NCBI RefSeq assembly: GCF_900142125.1
Contig: NZ_FQZT01000021.1
Coordinates: 1-32,867 of the forward strand
Direction: 5' to 3'
Length of the DNA: 32,867 nucleotides
DNA from: Malonomonas rubra DSM 5091
GTDB lineage: Bacteria > Desulfobacterota > Desulfuromonadia > Desulfuromonadales > Geopsychrobacteraceae
The notes below the pieces were generated by a model that saw only the letters and a list, made by a program, of their open reading frames with translations, was not told the origin of the DNA and searched no databases. The position numbers and the translations under genes are program-made. How positions within the stretch are numbered: the stretch's first letter is position 1; every line of letters begins with the position of its first letter. Positions 19,366 through 29,037 of the stretch are shown here, piece after piece.

Positions 19366-21429
19366 ATGTCCGCAGAACTTTTTCTTGAAATCGGCACCGA
19401 GGAAATCCCGGCGGGATTTATTCCACGTGCCCTTGCTGATATTGAACGCCTGCTCTGCAAAGAGCTAGAAGCCGCCCGCATCACTTATGGTGCTGTTCGC
19501 ACCTTTGCGACTCCGCGGCGCCTGGCGATTTCACTTGCCGATGTTGCCAAGGAGCAGCAGCGTCAAGAACTGGAGCTGACTGGTCCACCGGCCCGTATTG
19601 CTTTCGATGCCGACGGGAAGCCGACTAAAGCCGCGGAAGGTTTTGCCCGCACCAATGGTGTCAGCGTTGACGAACTGCAAACCATAGAGACTGAAAAGGG
19701 TGAGTACCTGTTCCTGTCGAAAGTGATTGAAGGGGGCGAGTCGGCGGAGCAAATGCCGGAGATCCTGGCGCAGGTGGTCAGCAAAATTCAGTTCAAAAAA
19801 TCGATGCGCTGGAAGGATCTCGATGTCCGCTTCGCTCGCCCGGTGCACTGGCTGGTCGCGTTGTTTGATGGCGAGGTCGTTCCATTCTCATTCGGCGATC
19901 TGCAGAGCGGTTCTCTCTCGCGCGGGCACCGTTTCATGGCTCCGCAGGAGTTCTCCGTGACCGGCGCCGATGATTATATCGAGAAGGCGGAAGCCCAACA
20001 TGTTATCCCGCAGATCGAAAAGCGTCGCCAGATGATCTCCGAGCAGCTCGAAACACTCGCCAAAGAACTGGGTGGCAAGATCAACCCCGACGATGAACTT
20101 CTGGAAGAGGTTAGCTTTCTGGTCGAAACACCGCAGGCGCTCGCTGGCAGCATTGAGGAGCGGTTCCTGCAACTGCCGCCGGAACTGCTGATTACCAGCA
20201 TGCGTGAGCATCAGCGTTACTTCACCCTGATTGATGATAACAGCAAGCTGTTGCCGCATTTCATCACCATCGCCAATACTCTGGCGAAAGACCCCAAAGT
20301 GGTCATTGCTGGTAACGAGCGGGTGTTGCGTGCGCGTCTCTCCGATGCCATGTTCTTCTGGGAGGAAGACCAGAAGCAGAAACTGGAAGCGCGTCTCGAA
20401 CCGCTGAAAAAAGTTGTCTATCAGGCCAAGTTGGGGACCAGCTTTGAAAAGATAGAGCGCTTCACTGTGCTGGCAAGCGGCTTGGCTGAGCAACTCTCTG
20501 CGGCCGATCTGGAATTAACCAAGCGTGCCTCGCTGCTGGCCAAGTGTGACCTGGAAACTGGCATGGTTTACGAGTTCCCCGAGTTGCAAGGCGTTATGGG
20601 GCGGGAGTATGCCAAGATTGAAGGCGAAGATCCGCGTGTCGCGACTGCGATTTTCGAGCACTACCTGCCGACCCAGGCGGGCGGCGAGCTGCCGAGCGAC
20701 CATGTTGGTGCATTTGTTTCGCTGGCTGATAAGATCGATTCGATCTGTGGTTGTTTCAGTGTCGGGCTGATTCCGACCGGAACTGCTGACCCTTACGCCC
20801 TGCGCCGTGCCGCTATCGGCATCCTGGCGATTATTCTTGACCGCGGCTACGCGATTTCGATTCCGGAGCTGGTTGAGAAGAGCGTTGCTCTGCTTGAAGC
20901 CAAACGTCAGCGCCCGGCAGAGGAAATAGTTGCCGATGTGGTTGAATTCATCCGTTTGCGCCTGGTCAACATGCTGACCTCGCAAGATTACCCGGCTGAC
21001 GTGGTCGATTCCGTTCTCAGCGCGGCTTTCACTGAACCGGTCGACGCCGTCGAGCGGGTGAAGGCGTTGGCAGCTCTCAAGGGCCGCGAGGACTTTGAGC
21101 CGCTGTCAGTCGCGTTCAAGCGGGTCGGCAACATTATCAAAGGCGGCCTCGATCAGCCGGTCGATACTGACCTGTTTGAAGCGGACTGCGAAAAAGAACT
21201 GTTTGCGCAGTTGCAGCAAGTGGAAACTAAAGTCGCCGAGCTGGTTGCCGGGCGGGATTACCCGGCAGCTCTGGAAACTATCGCCGGACTTCGGGCCCCG
21301 GTCGATGCTTTTTTCGACGGCGTTATGGTCATGGCCGAAGATCAAGCGGTCAAAAATAACCGTCTGGCGCTGCTGACCAGCATCGCCGGGTTGTTCAAGG
21401 GAATTGCCGACTTCAGTCGCATTGCCTGA
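19366..21429 (+). CDS. glyS: Glycyl-tRNA synthetase beta subunit
   Basis: GlyS recognises tRNA-Gly and completes the alpha2-beta2 enzyme. From ATG 19366 the protein has 687 residues, close to the family norm. The start MSAELFLEIGTEEIPAGFIP is the classic N-terminus and has GGAGATAAAG upstream; 14 in-frame codons further upstream show no family similarity. Other landmarks are GHRFMAPQEF, SMREHQRYFTLID, GLIPTGTADPYALRRAAIGI (HD-like domain) and the C-terminal anticodon-binding part ending DFSRIA. It lies 42 bp after glyQ. Confidence 0.97.
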   Translation: MSAELFLEIGTEEIPAGFIPRALADIERLLCKELEAARITYGAVRTFATPRRLAISLADVAKEQQRQELELTGPPARIAFDADGKPTKAAEGFARTNGVSVDELQTIETEKGEYLFLSKVIEGGESAEQMPEILAQVVSKIQFKKSMRWKDLDVRFARPVHWLVALFDGEVVPFSFGDLQSGSLSRGHRFMAPQEFSVTGADDYIEKAEAQHVIPQIEKRRQMISEQLETLAKELGGKINPDDELLEEVSFLVETPQALAGSIEERFLQLPPELLITSMREHQRYFTLIDDNSKLLPHFITIANTLAKDPKVVIAGNERVLRARLSDAMFFWEEDQKQKLEARLEPLKKVVYQAKLGTSFEKIERFTVLASGLAEQLSAADLELTKRASLLAKCDLETGMVYEFPELQGVMGREYAKIEGEDPRVATAIFEHYLPTQAGGELPSDHVGAFVSLADKIDSICGCFSVGLIPTGTADPYALRRAAIGILAIILDRGYAISIPELVEKSVALLEAKRQRPAEEIVADVVEFIRLRLVNMLTSQDYPADVVDSVLSAAFTEPVDAVERVKALAALKGREDFEPLSVAFKRVGNIIKGGLDQPVDTDLFEADCEKELFAQLQQVETKVAELVAGRDYPAALETIAGLRAPVDAFFDGVMVMAEDQAVKNNRLALLTSIAGLFKGIADFSRIA

Positions 21430-21684
21430 CATAGCGGAGTGATCGCCCGTAAAGCGATTTTTAGCTGCAGTCTTTTTGTGGCCGGTATGTTTCAGTTTGG
21501 GGGAGGTTCTTGGATGCGAGGAATCGATGGACCGTGGGTGGAATTCAGACGTTTTTTTCTGAGTGCAGCACCACCGGTTTGCCGATTGCTCGAATCGCAG
21601 GAGTCTTCCTCTAACTGTTTCATTTTACCGGCCTTTTTTTATTATTGAGATAGATGGACGAGACGAAAGAAGAGGAGTAGTTCA
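21430..21684 (+). other. 255-bp spacer between glyS and ppdK
   Basis: The spacer contains a weak hairpin with T-run (arms ATCGC 21442-21446 and GCGAT 21454-21458, then TTTT), which might act as a glyS terminator. It also has a long-range inverted pair, GGCCGGTA (21480-21487) and TACCGGCC (21626-21633), the latter followed by seven T residues. I see no clear sigma-70 or sigma-54 promoter. A 69-codon frame here (from a GTG at 21439) has no recognisable features and I do not call it. Confidence 0.5.
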
Positions 21685-24351
21685 ATGACGAAGTACGTGT
21701 ATTTCTTTGGTGAAGGCCAGGTTGAGGGCGCTGGGGATATGAAAAATCTCCTCGGTGGTAAGGGTGCCAATCTCGCCGAGATGCTGTCGATCGGTTTGCC
21801 GGTCCCGGCGGGCTTCACCTTGACGACGGAAGTTTGTACCGCATTCTACGACAACAACCGTCACTATCCGGAAGAGTTGAGCGGCCAGGTCAAAGAGGCG
21901 CTCGGTAAAGTCGAAGCGCAGATGGGTAAGAAGTTTGGTGACCCGAAGAACCCGCTGCTGGTATCGGTTCGTTCCGGTGCCCGCGCATCGATGCCGGGGA
22001 TGATGGACACTGTTCTCAATCTCGGTTTGAACGATGAAACCGTACAGGGGATTATCGATCAGAGTGGCGATCCGCGTTTTGCTTACGACTCTTATCGCCG
22101 TTTTATCCAGATGTACTCCAACGTTGTCCTGGAAATGGATGGCGATGTTCTCGAGCACATCCTGGAAAAAAAGAAAGAAGAAAAAGGAGTTGAGCTTGAT
22201 ACTGAATTGAACGCCGCCGATCTGAAAATGCTGGTCGAGCAGTTCAAGAAAAAAGTGCAGGAAGTCGTTGGACAGGCCTTCCCGGAAGACCCAGAAGAGC
22301 AGCTTTGGGGCGCTATCGGTGCGGTCTTCGGTTCCTGGATGAATCCACGCGCAATTACCTACCGAAAGCTCAACGATATCCCCGCTGAGTGGGGAACTGC
22401 AGTCAACGTGCAGTCGATGGTTTATGGCAATATGGGCGATGATTGCGCCACAGGTGTTGCCTTTACCCGTGACCCGTCGACCGGCGAGAACTATTTCTAT
22501 GGCGAATACCTTGTGAATGCTCAGGGCGAAGATGTGGTTGCCGGTATCCGGACTCCGCAGCCGATCAACAAGGCCAAGTATAAAGAGGGTGATCTGCCGG
22601 CGATGGAAGATGTTCTGCCTGAATGCTACCAGCAGCTTCTGGAGGTTCGCAGCATCCTGGAAAAGCATTACCGGGATATGCAGGATATCGAGTTCACTAT
22701 TGAAAAGGGCAAGCTTTACATGCTGCAGACCCGGAACGGCAAGCGGACTGCAAAGGCTGCGACCCATATCGCTGCAGAAATGGTCAAAGAAGGCCTGATC
22801 AGCAAGAAAGAAGCTGTTTTGCGGATTGAGCCGGAGCAGCTGGATCAGTTGCTGCACCCGTCCCTCGACCCAGCTGCGGACAAGGACGTCATCGCCAAGG
22901 GATTGCCGGCATCGCCGGGTGCGGCCAGTGGCATGGTGGTGTTCAACGCCGACGAGGCGGAAGAGCAGGCACGTTTGAAGAAGCGGGTCATCCTGGTTCG
23001 GGTCGAGACCAGCCCGGAAGACATCCATGGCATGCATGCAGCTCAGGGCATCCTTACCGCGCGTGGTGGTATGACCTCGCACGCAGCGGTTGTGGCCCGG
23101 GGAATGGGTAAGTGCTGTGTTGCCGGTTGTGGTGATGTGAAGATCGACTACGAGAAGCAGCAGTTCACCACCAAGGGTGGTGTCGTCGTCAAACGTGGCG
23201 ACATGATCACCCTCGACGGTTCGGCAGGCGAAGTTATCTACGGCGATGTTCCGAAGGTGCAACCGGAGCTGAGTGGCGACTTTGCTGAGGTGATGACCTG
23301 GGCTGATGAATTCCGCCGCCTCAAGGTTCGCACCAACGCTGATACGCCCCACGATTCCAAGGTTGCCCGGGAGTTTGGCGCTGAAGGTATCGGTCTGTGC
23401 CGGACAGAGCATATGTTCTTTGAGGGTGATCGGATTCAGGCTGTGCGCGAGATGATTCTGGCGGAAGACCTGACTGGTCGGGAGAAAGCGCTGGCAAAGA
23501 TTCTGCCGATGCAGAAAAGTGATTTCCTCGGTATTTTTCGCGAGATGAAAGGGCTCCCGGTCACGATCCGTCTGCTCGATCCGCCTTTGCACGAGTTCCT
23601 GCCGCAGACCGACGACGATGTCGCCGAACTGGCTTCTGCCTGTGGCGTCAAGTTCTCCGATGTTAAAGCGCACGTGGAACACCTGCACGAGTTCAACCCG
23701 ATGCTGGGTCACCGCGGTTGTCGTCTCGCTATCAGCTATCCGGAAGTTTATGATATGCAGGTGCGCGCGATTATGGAAGCAGCCTGTGAGCTGGTTAAAA
23801 ATGAAGGCTTCGATATCGTGCCGGAGATTATGATTCCGTTGGTGGCTCATGTTAACGAGCTTAAGATTCTGCGTGAAAATGCCGTGGCCGTAGCCGAAGA
23901 AGTGATCAAAGAATTCGGTGTCGAGGTCGAGTACCTGATCGGTACCATGATCGAGTTGCCTCGTGCTGCCCTGATGGCGGACAAGGTCGCCGAGCAGGCC
24001 GACTTTTTCTCCTTCGGTACCAACGACCTGACTCAGACCACTTACGGGCTATCACGCGACGACTCTGGCCACTTCCTGCCGGATTATGTCGAGCGTGGTG
24101 TTTTCAGGCGCGATCCCTTTGTCTATCTTGACCGTGCTGGGGTTGGCCAGCTGGTGAAAATGGGGAAAGAGAAGGGGCGTGCAACCCGTCCAGACCTGAA
24201 GGTTGGAATCTGTGGTGAGCATGGTGGCGAACCGAGCAGTGTTATCTTCTGCCACGAAATTGGTCTCGACTACGTCTCCTGCTCGCCTTACCGGGTTCCG
24301 ATTGCCCGGCTGGCAGCAGCTCATGCAGCGTTGCAGGAAGAAGACGCATAA
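21685..24351 (+). CDS. ppdK: Pyruvate, phosphate dikinase
   Basis: PPDK interconverts pyruvate + ATP + Pi and PEP + AMP + PPi, either for gluconeogenesis or for PPi-linked glycolysis. The 888-aa length is standard. The N-terminal ATP-grasp region includes [20 protein letters not shown] and [20 protein letters not shown]. The swivelling domain has [20 protein letters not shown] with the phospho-His at H466. The C-terminal TIM barrel has [27 protein letters not shown] and the catalytic Cys region [12 protein letters not shown] (C843). ATG 21685 follows GAAGAGGAGTAG. The order glyQ-glyS-ppdK recalls Geobacter-type genomes. Confidence 0.97.
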   Translation: MTKYVYFFGEGQVEGAGDMKNLLGGKGANLAEMLSIGLPVPAGFTLTTEVCTAFYDNNRHYPEELSGQVKEALGKVEAQMGKKFGDPKNPLLVSVRSGARASMPGMMDTVLNLGLNDETVQGIIDQSGDPRFAYDSYRRFIQMYSNVVLEMDGDVLEHILEKKKEEKGVELDTELNAADLKMLVEQFKKKVQEVVGQAFPEDPEEQLWGAIGAVFGSWMNPRAITYRKLNDIPAEWGTAVNVQSMVYGNMGDDCATGVAFTRDPSTGENYFYGEYLVNAQGEDVVAGIRTPQPINKAKYKEGDLPAMEDVLPECYQQLLEVRSILEKHYRDMQDIEFTIEKGKLYMLQTRNGKRTAKAATHIAAEMVKEGLISKKEAVLRIEPEQLDQLLHPSLDPAADKDVIAKGLPASPGAASGMVVFNADEAEEQARLKKRVILVRVETSPEDIHGMHAAQGILTARGGMTSHAAVVARGMGKCCVAGCGDVKIDYEKQQFTTKGGVVVKRGDMITLDGSAGEVIYGDVPKVQPELSGDFAEVMTWADEFRRLKVRTNADTPHDSKVAREFGAEGIGLCRTEHMFFEGDRIQAVREMILAEDLTGREKALAKILPMQKSDFLGIFREMKGLPVTIRLLDPPLHEFLPQTDDDVAELASACGVKFSDVKAHVEHLHEFNPMLGHRGCRLAISYPEVYDMQVRAIMEAACELVKNEGFDIVPEIMIPLVAHVNELKILRENAVAVAEEVIKEFGVEVEYLIGTMIELPRAALMADKVAEQADFFSFGTNDLTQTTYGLSRDDSGHFLPDYVERGVFRRDPFVYLDRAGVGQLVKMGKEKGRATRPDLKVGICGEHGGEPSSVIFCHEIGLDYVSCSPYRVPIARLAAAHAALQEEDA

Positions 24352-24360
24352 CGCAAATGA

Positions 24361-24389
24361 AAAGGCCCGGCATTACGCCGGGCCTTTTT
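24361..24389. terminator. Bidirectional terminator between ppdK and the convergent regulator gene
   Basis: An 8-bp GC stem, GGCCCGGC (24364-24371) and GCCGGGCC (24377-24384), has a 5-nt loop, is flanked by AAA on the left and TTTTT on the right, and therefore works on both strands. It lies 10 bp after ppdK and 5 bp from the stop of the minus-strand response regulator. Confidence 0.92.
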
Positions 24390-24393
24390 CGTG

Positions 24394-26589
24394 TCAGTGG
24401 GATTCTCCAAACCTGTCCGGATTGAAGCTTTTGATGTATTCCAGCATCTGCTCACCCGGCATCGGACGTCCGTAGTAGTAGCCCTGGGCGATACAGGCGC
24501 CGAAAGTTTTCAGATACTCGTGCTGGTCGATGGTTTCAACCCCTTCAGCAATGAAATCGAGCTGCAAGCCGTTGGATACATTGATCATCGCCGGAATGAT
24601 GGTGTTGTCGTCATCGGCTTTGACGATTTTGCGCATAAAGGATTTATCCAGCTTCAATGTGTTGAGCGGAAGCTGGTCAAGATAGCTGAGTGAAGAGTAA
24701 CCGGTGCCGAAGTCGTCGATGGCGATCTTGATGCCGTGGTTGGTCAGCTTGATGATGTTATTCAGCGTCGCTTCCATATTCTGGATCAGGACGTTCTCGG
24801 TAATCTCGATTTCAAACATGTTGAGCTGTAGTTCATAGTCGCGGATTTTGCTGATCAGGTAATCGGCAAACCCGTTCATTGCCAGCTGCACGGCGGAAAT
24901 GTTGATGCAGATGCGCGGGTTGATCCCTTCACGGTGCCAGTCACGGGCATCGCGCAAAATGTTGCGTAGAATACAGTCGCCAAGTTCGTTGATCAGGTTT
25001 GACTCTTCTGCTGTTTCAATGAATCCCGTTGGTAGAATCAGGCCATGCTCAGGAGACTTGATTCTTACCAGAGCTTCGACCGCATGCAGTTTGTCGAAGG
25101 TCAGGTCGATCTGTGGCTGGTAGTAGACTGTCAACTGGTCTTCGTTGATCGCATTGCGGATCAGGTTTTCCGTGAATACCTTGTTGCTGTTGCCGTTGGT
25201 CAAGTCCTTGCTGTACAGGCAGATGTTGCTACTGGAGCGTAGCTTCGAATGACAGACGGCGATATCTGCGTTGCGGATCAAGTCTTCCTTGTTGCTTCCG
25301 TGGTCGGGATAAATCGACAGGCCGATGCTCAGTGCCAGGTGGATTTCGGCATGCTCGAAGTGAAGCGGGAAGGACGCTTCCTGGATGACCTTGTTAGCAA
25401 CGCTAATTGCATCCTGCTCAGACTTTATTCCTGGCAGCAGAACGATAAACTCATCACCGCCGATGCGGGCGACGGTGTCGCCTTCACGAGTGCAGCGTTC
25501 CAGCATCGAGGCGACCGTTTGAATAACCTCGTCCCCCAGTACCGTTCCATAGGTGTCGTTGATCAGCTTGAAACGGTAGATGTCGATATACATAACCGCA
25601 AGCTTTTCCTGCTTGCGTTTGGCGTGGCTGAGCTGGACGGCAATGCGGTCGTTGAGCAGGTTGCGGTTCGGCAAGCCGGTCAGCAGGTCGTGGTTGTGCT
25701 GAAAGCGGATAATCTCTTCTGACCGTTTCTTTTCGGTAATGTCGCGGGCTACGCCGTAGGTGCCGACGAAGTTGACATTTTTTTCGCTACCACTACTCAG
25801 CTTGTAGCCGCCGGCAAATTTCCGTTCCACCTGCATTGCACGTACCTCAACATGCAGCAACGAGCCCTGATCTTTGCACTGCAGACGCAGCTCAACCTTT
25901 TTCGTCCCTTTCGGAAGTTTCGGTGAGGTGAAGAAATAATTGGCCCGGTTCAGATCTTTTGGATAGATGAAGGCGGAGTAGTGTTTGCCGAGCAGCTCCC
26001 GCTGCGTGTACCCGAGGGTACGGGTGAGGTTGCGGTTGACAAAAGTGAAGCAGCCGTTCTGATCGAGCATGTAGAGCAGGTCGGGCGAATTGTGTACGAG
26101 GAAGCGGTGCAGAGATTCCGATTCTTTGAGCTGGTTGATGATTTCCTGGTTCTCAATTTCCAGCGCTCTTTTTTCCAGCACATTTTTAACAGAAAACAGC
26201 AGTTCGTCAGGAGAGTAGGGCTTGCGAATAAAATCTTTGGCCCCGTTGGTCAGCACCTGAATTGCTTTGTTCAACTCAAGCTCGCCACTGACGACGATGA
26301 CATTGGTGTCGATGTTGTTTTCTTTGATGTGGTTGATGACATCGAGGCCGTCAACGTTCGGCATGTTCAGGTCAAGCAGGACGAGCCCGTATTCCTGTTG
26401 CTCGAGTGCCCGTAAAGCGGCGAAACCACCGATGACATAAGAGCAATTGAGCCCGGACGAACTGAGAATCTGCTGCAGGCTTTTGCAGATCCTTGGATCG
26501 TCATCGACGATGAGCACCTCGATCGGTGCATGTGATGCAACCCCCCCGCTAATGTGGCGCATATCAAACATGTCAGAACCTATTTTCAT
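24394..26589 (-). CDS. REC-PAS-GGDEF-EAL response regulator (c-di-GMP turnover)
   Basis: A 731-aa cytoplasmic protein. The receiver domain (about 22-138) has the acidic cluster D29-D31, the phospho-Asp D73 in LLDLNMP, S101 and K123. A PAS domain (about 160-285) follows. The diguanylate cyclase domain (about 290-455) has an intact GGDEF (377-381) and an inhibitory I-site RxxD (R368-D371) five residues before it. The phosphodiesterase domain (about 470-725) keeps EALVR, INISAVQ, EITEN, IDDFGTGYSS, KLDKS and AEGVET. Both catalytic halves therefore look competent. The stop of the upstream kinase gene abuts this ATG with no gap. That ATG lacks a good ribosome binding site, so translation is probably coupled or starts at Met7 or Met10. 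Confidence 0.93.
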   Translation of the reverse strand: MKIGSDMFDMRHISGGVASHAPIEVLIVDDDPRICKSLQQILSSSGLNCSYVIGGFAALRALEQQEYGLVLLDLNMPNVDGLDVINHIKENNIDTNVIVVSGELELNKAIQVLTNGAKDFIRKPYSPDELLFSVKNVLEKRALEIENQEIINQLKESESLHRFLVHNSPDLLYMLDQNGCFTFVNRNLTRTLGYTQRELLGKHYSAFIYPKDLNRANYFFTSPKLPKGTKKVELRLQCKDQGSLLHVEVRAMQVERKFAGGYKLSSGSEKNVNFVGTYGVARDITEKKRSEEIIRFQHNHDLLTGLPNRNLLNDRIAVQLSHAKRKQEKLAVMYIDIYRFKLINDTYGTVLGDEVIQTVASMLERCTREGDTVARIGGDEFIVLLPGIKSEQDAISVANKVIQEASFPLHFEHAEIHLALSIGLSIYPDHGSNKEDLIRNADIAVCHSKLRSSSNICLYSKDLTNGNSNKVFTENLIRNAINEDQLTVYYQPQIDLTFDKLHAVEALVRIKSPEHGLILPTGFIETAEESNLINELGDCILRNILRDARDWHREGINPRICINISAVQLAMNGFADYLISKIRDYELQLNMFEIEITENVLIQNMEATLNNIIKLTNHGIKIAIDDFGTGYSSLSYLDQLPLNTLKLDKSFMRKIVKADDDNTIIPAMINVSNGLQLDFIAEGVETIDQHEYLKTFGACIAQGYYYGRPMPGEQMLEYIKSFNPDRFGESH

Positions 26590-28716
26590 TTAGTCAGCAG
26601 GCAAACTTTCAATCAGCCGGGGCAGCAAGATTTTGAACTCGGTTCCTGCACCTTGGCTCGAGTAACAGGATATTGTGCCGGACATCTCCTTGATTAAATC
26701 AGCGACAATCGACAGTCCCAGGCCGGAGTGTCCTTTTTTCGTGCTTTCGACGGGACGGAAAAGATTCTGCAGGACATGGTCCGGGATGCCCGGCCCGTTA
26801 TCCCTGATGCTTAATTCAACAAAACGGTTGCCATTCTGAAAGCAGTTGTCGCGTGTACTGATGCTGATGCTGCCTTTTTCCTGCATCGCTTCAACTGCAT
26901 TTTTAACGATATTGATGATGACCTGCTTCAGGCTGTTCTCCGGAAGCTGTAGCACCGGAAGCTGCAGGTCAAGATGCAATTGCGGCTCGATTTCTTTTGC
27001 ATTGTAGAGGGAGTTGCCAAAGAAGTCATTCAGTTCGTGGATCAGCTTGTTGAGATCAACCTGCTGGGCACCTCCGGGCTGCTGCTGCCGCTCACGTGCA
27101 TTTGCCAGGATAACGCCGACCCGCTCCATTTCCTCTTTGATGAAATCGATTTCCTCCAGCGCCGGATGGTCTTCTTCCAGTTTGCGACCAAGGATGTAGA
27201 GGTAGTTGTTTATGATGGTCAGAGGGTTTTTTACCTCATGAACGATTTTGTTGAACTCGGTCATGCTGATGTTTTCTTCGTCCGGTTCTGCAGCGTTGAA
27301 CTCAAGGTACTTTTTGCCGATTTCAATCAGCAGTAGCTCAAGCAGTGGCAGCTTCTCCTTCAGGCCGGGCAGCTCTTTACGGCTGCTGCCGATCGCCAGT
27401 ACACCGGCTTTTTCGGTCTTGCCCGAAACCGGGAGGAAACAGGCACACTCGGCACCGAGGATACGGGTCAGCTGCCGATCGATAATGGATCCCTGCTGCT
27501 TCATTGAATCGAGAGTCTGCCCCTGGTTAAAACTTTTTACCAAGACACTGTTTTTATCGCTCAGGTTGAAGGCGATTTCATCCAGCTTTGCCAGCTTCAG
27601 GTCATTGTCAGCGACCAACCTGCTGCCATCCGGGGTCAGGGAGAAGAAACAAATTTGCTTGAGATTGAACAGCAGGTCCAGGTTTATTCGCAGTTCTTTG
27701 ACCAGGCTGCTGATGTCCTTGCTTTCGCCGTTGAGGAAACAGTGAGTCAGGGCAATATTTTTAATTCGTTCTGCCAACTCGTCAGCTTTCTGATCACGCG
27801 CCTGCATGACAGCCTCTGGCGAATCCTCCTCGTTGAAATGAACGCCGGGGAAGCCGAGTTGAGCAAGAACCTGTTTGGTGTCGTCTAGGGCCATTGCCAG
27901 GCACTCTAGACAGATGTCGGGGAGCAGTTGCAACAAATCTCCTGCCTTGGTGATGTCTTCTTCAGCAACATCTGTGTCGGGAGGTGAAGAGAGCGCGCTG
28001 GCAACAGATACAATTTTCAGCAAGGTCGGAGAGTTGAGCAGTTGCTCGGTATCGCTGTGCTGGAACTGAATCGCATCGGAAATCAGCGAATCAAGCTGCC
28101 AGCTCTCGATCAGTGTTGCACCAACCTCACAGTGATCGATGCCATAGTTCGTCTGCTCCAGTTCACAGAAATCGCGGCCATTTTCATAGTGTTCGAGAAT
28201 CTGCTGGTAGTTTTCCTTGTAATTGATCAGCAGCAGGAGAATTCCGACCTGGTGCAAAAGCCCGGCAAGATAGGCTTCTTCAGTTTTCGGGTAGCCTATT
28301 TTGCGGGCTATCTGCTCAGCGAGGTGCGCGCAGAGCAGCGAACGTAGCCAGAGTTGATACTGTTGGGGATCTTTGCTTTTCGCCAGCTTGCTGAAGAAAT
28401 TCTGGACCGCACTGGTGATAATGATCTTGCGGATGTTCTTCAACCCAAGGACAACCAGCATTCGCTTCAGGTCTGTGAGCTCATTCCACTGGCGATAGAG
28501 GGGAGAATTGGCAAGTTTGAGAAACTGGGATGTCAGACCGGCGTCTTTCTTTATCGCCTGGGTATATTGCTCAAAGCCAGCGTCGTCATTGCTGCACAGA
28601 TCAAGCAGTTCGACCAGCAGTCCGGCTTCGGACGGCAGGTTGTCAACGGCAAAACTCCTGTCTTTAAGATAGATACGCTGCATATCTATCATCAGCCTTT
28701 CGTGATTGTTTAGCAT
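26590..28716 (-). CDS. HDOD-GAF-like-histidine kinase
   Basis: A 708-aa cytoplasmic sensor kinase without membrane segments. The HDOD domain (about 20-235) contains FLKLANSPLYRQ, RMLVVLGLKNIRKII and AYLAGLLHQVGILLL. A GAF-like region (about 335-470) follows. The kinase core has the H box IVHEVKNPLTIINNYL with phospho-acceptor H493, the N box IVKNAVEAM (N606), and the ATP-binding boxes DNGPGIP (639-645) and GHSGLGLSIV (662-671). It is followed with zero gap by the REC-PAS-GGDEF-EAL gene, its probable phosphotransfer partner. ATG 28716 is the longest start; Met9, with AAAGG just upstream, is a plausible alternative. The signal sensed is unknown. Confidence 0.92.
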   Translation of the reverse strand: MLNNHERLMIDMQRIYLKDRSFAVDNLPSEAGLLVELLDLCSNDDAGFEQYTQAIKKDAGLTSQFLKLANSPLYRQWNELTDLKRMLVVLGLKNIRKIIITSAVQNFFSKLAKSKDPQQYQLWLRSLLCAHLAEQIARKIGYPKTEEAYLAGLLHQVGILLLLINYKENYQQILEHYENGRDFCELEQTNYGIDHCEVGATLIESWQLDSLISDAIQFQHSDTEQLLNSPTLLKIVSVASALSSPPDTDVAEEDITKAGDLLQLLPDICLECLAMALDDTKQVLAQLGFPGVHFNEEDSPEAVMQARDQKADELAERIKNIALTHCFLNGESKDISSLVKELRINLDLLFNLKQICFFSLTPDGSRLVADNDLKLAKLDEIAFNLSDKNSVLVKSFNQGQTLDSMKQQGSIIDRQLTRILGAECACFLPVSGKTEKAGVLAIGSSRKELPGLKEKLPLLELLLIEIGKKYLEFNAAEPDEENISMTEFNKIVHEVKNPLTIINNYLYILGRKLEEDHPALEEIDFIKEEMERVGVILANARERQQQPGGAQQVDLNKLIHELNDFFGNSLYNAKEIEPQLHLDLQLPVLQLPENSLKQVIINIVKNAVEAMQEKGSISISTRDNCFQNGNRFVELSIRDNGPGIPDHVLQNLFRPVESTKKGHSGLGLSIVADLIKEMSGTISCYSSQGAGTEFKILLPRLIESLPAD

Positions 28717-28750
28717 TATTCTGGGCGAATCTGCTCTCTTGGAGCGTCTT

Positions 28751-28779
28751 AATATACAGTGATTTAACTATAGAAGCAA
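28751..28779 (-). promoter_or_regulatory. Sigma-70 promoter for the HDOD kinase operon
   Basis: Read on the minus strand: TTGCTT (28779-28774), a 17-bp spacer, and TATATT (28756-28751). The -10 matches 5 of 6 consensus positions and the spacing is ideal. Transcription would start near 28744, giving a leader of about 28 nt before ATG 28716. Confidence 0.6.
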
Positions 28780-28955
28780 ATTACTTTCTGCATAATCAGC
28801 GTAAATTTCATGATTTAACCGTTTTTTGACATTAGATATTTATTTGTTAGGTTTAAATTGAACGAGTAAAAAGCTTGCCTTTCTCTTTTTTTGAATCCTA
28901 GGGGAGGGGAGAAAATAGAGTCGAAACCCTGATTGGTAAAAAATAAGATTTAGCT

Positions 28956-28973
28956 CACACTTATTATTGTGTG
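28956..28973. promoter_or_regulatory. Possible operator palindrome CACAC-N8-GTGTG
   Basis: Inverted 5-bp arms CACAC (28956-28960) and GTGTG (28969-28973) flank an AT-only 8-bp spacer. The site overlaps the -35 element of the proposed cytochrome promoter, a classical repressor position. No regulator can be named. Confidence 0.4.
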
Positions 28974-28995
28974 GACATGAAAGTTTTGCTACTAT
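28967..28995 (+). promoter_or_regulatory. Candidate promoter of the cytochrome-rhodanese operon
   Basis: TTGTGT (28967-28972), a 17-bp spacer and TACTAT (28990-28995). Transcription would start near 29002, exactly at the first of two leader hairpins, and give a 5' leader of about 65 nt. The match is moderate (-35 3/6, -10 4/6); the spacing and position support it. Confidence 0.45.
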
Positions 28996-29001
28996 CGCAT
29001 G

Positions 29002-29037
29002 GAATGAAAATTCATTCACTTGAGCTTTTCGCTCAAG
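29002..29037 (+). repeat. Two tandem hairpins in the cytochrome leader
   Basis: The first inverted repeat has arms GAATGAA (29002-29008) and TTCATTC (29011-29017). The second has CTTGAGC (29019-29025) and GCTCAAG (29031-29037) with a TTTTC loop. Both are perfect and lie 30-65 nt before the start codon. Neither is followed by a T-run, so they are more likely RNA stability, translational or binding elements than a terminator. Confidence 0.6.

Noticed and set aside
21439-21648. 69-codon frame between glyS and ppdK
   Set aside because: Non-ATG start, no ribosome binding site, and low-quality composition with no recognisable motif.
21682-23850. 722-codon open frame antisense to ppdK
   Set aside because: It is long but mirrors the codon pattern of ppdK, has no recognisable domain or sensible start, and the sense frame is a complete PPDK.
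28976-28994. Sigma-54 promoter (TGGAC...TTGCT) before the cytochrome
   Set aside because: The distance between GG and GC is 13 bp instead of 10, so it cannot be a functional RpoN site.
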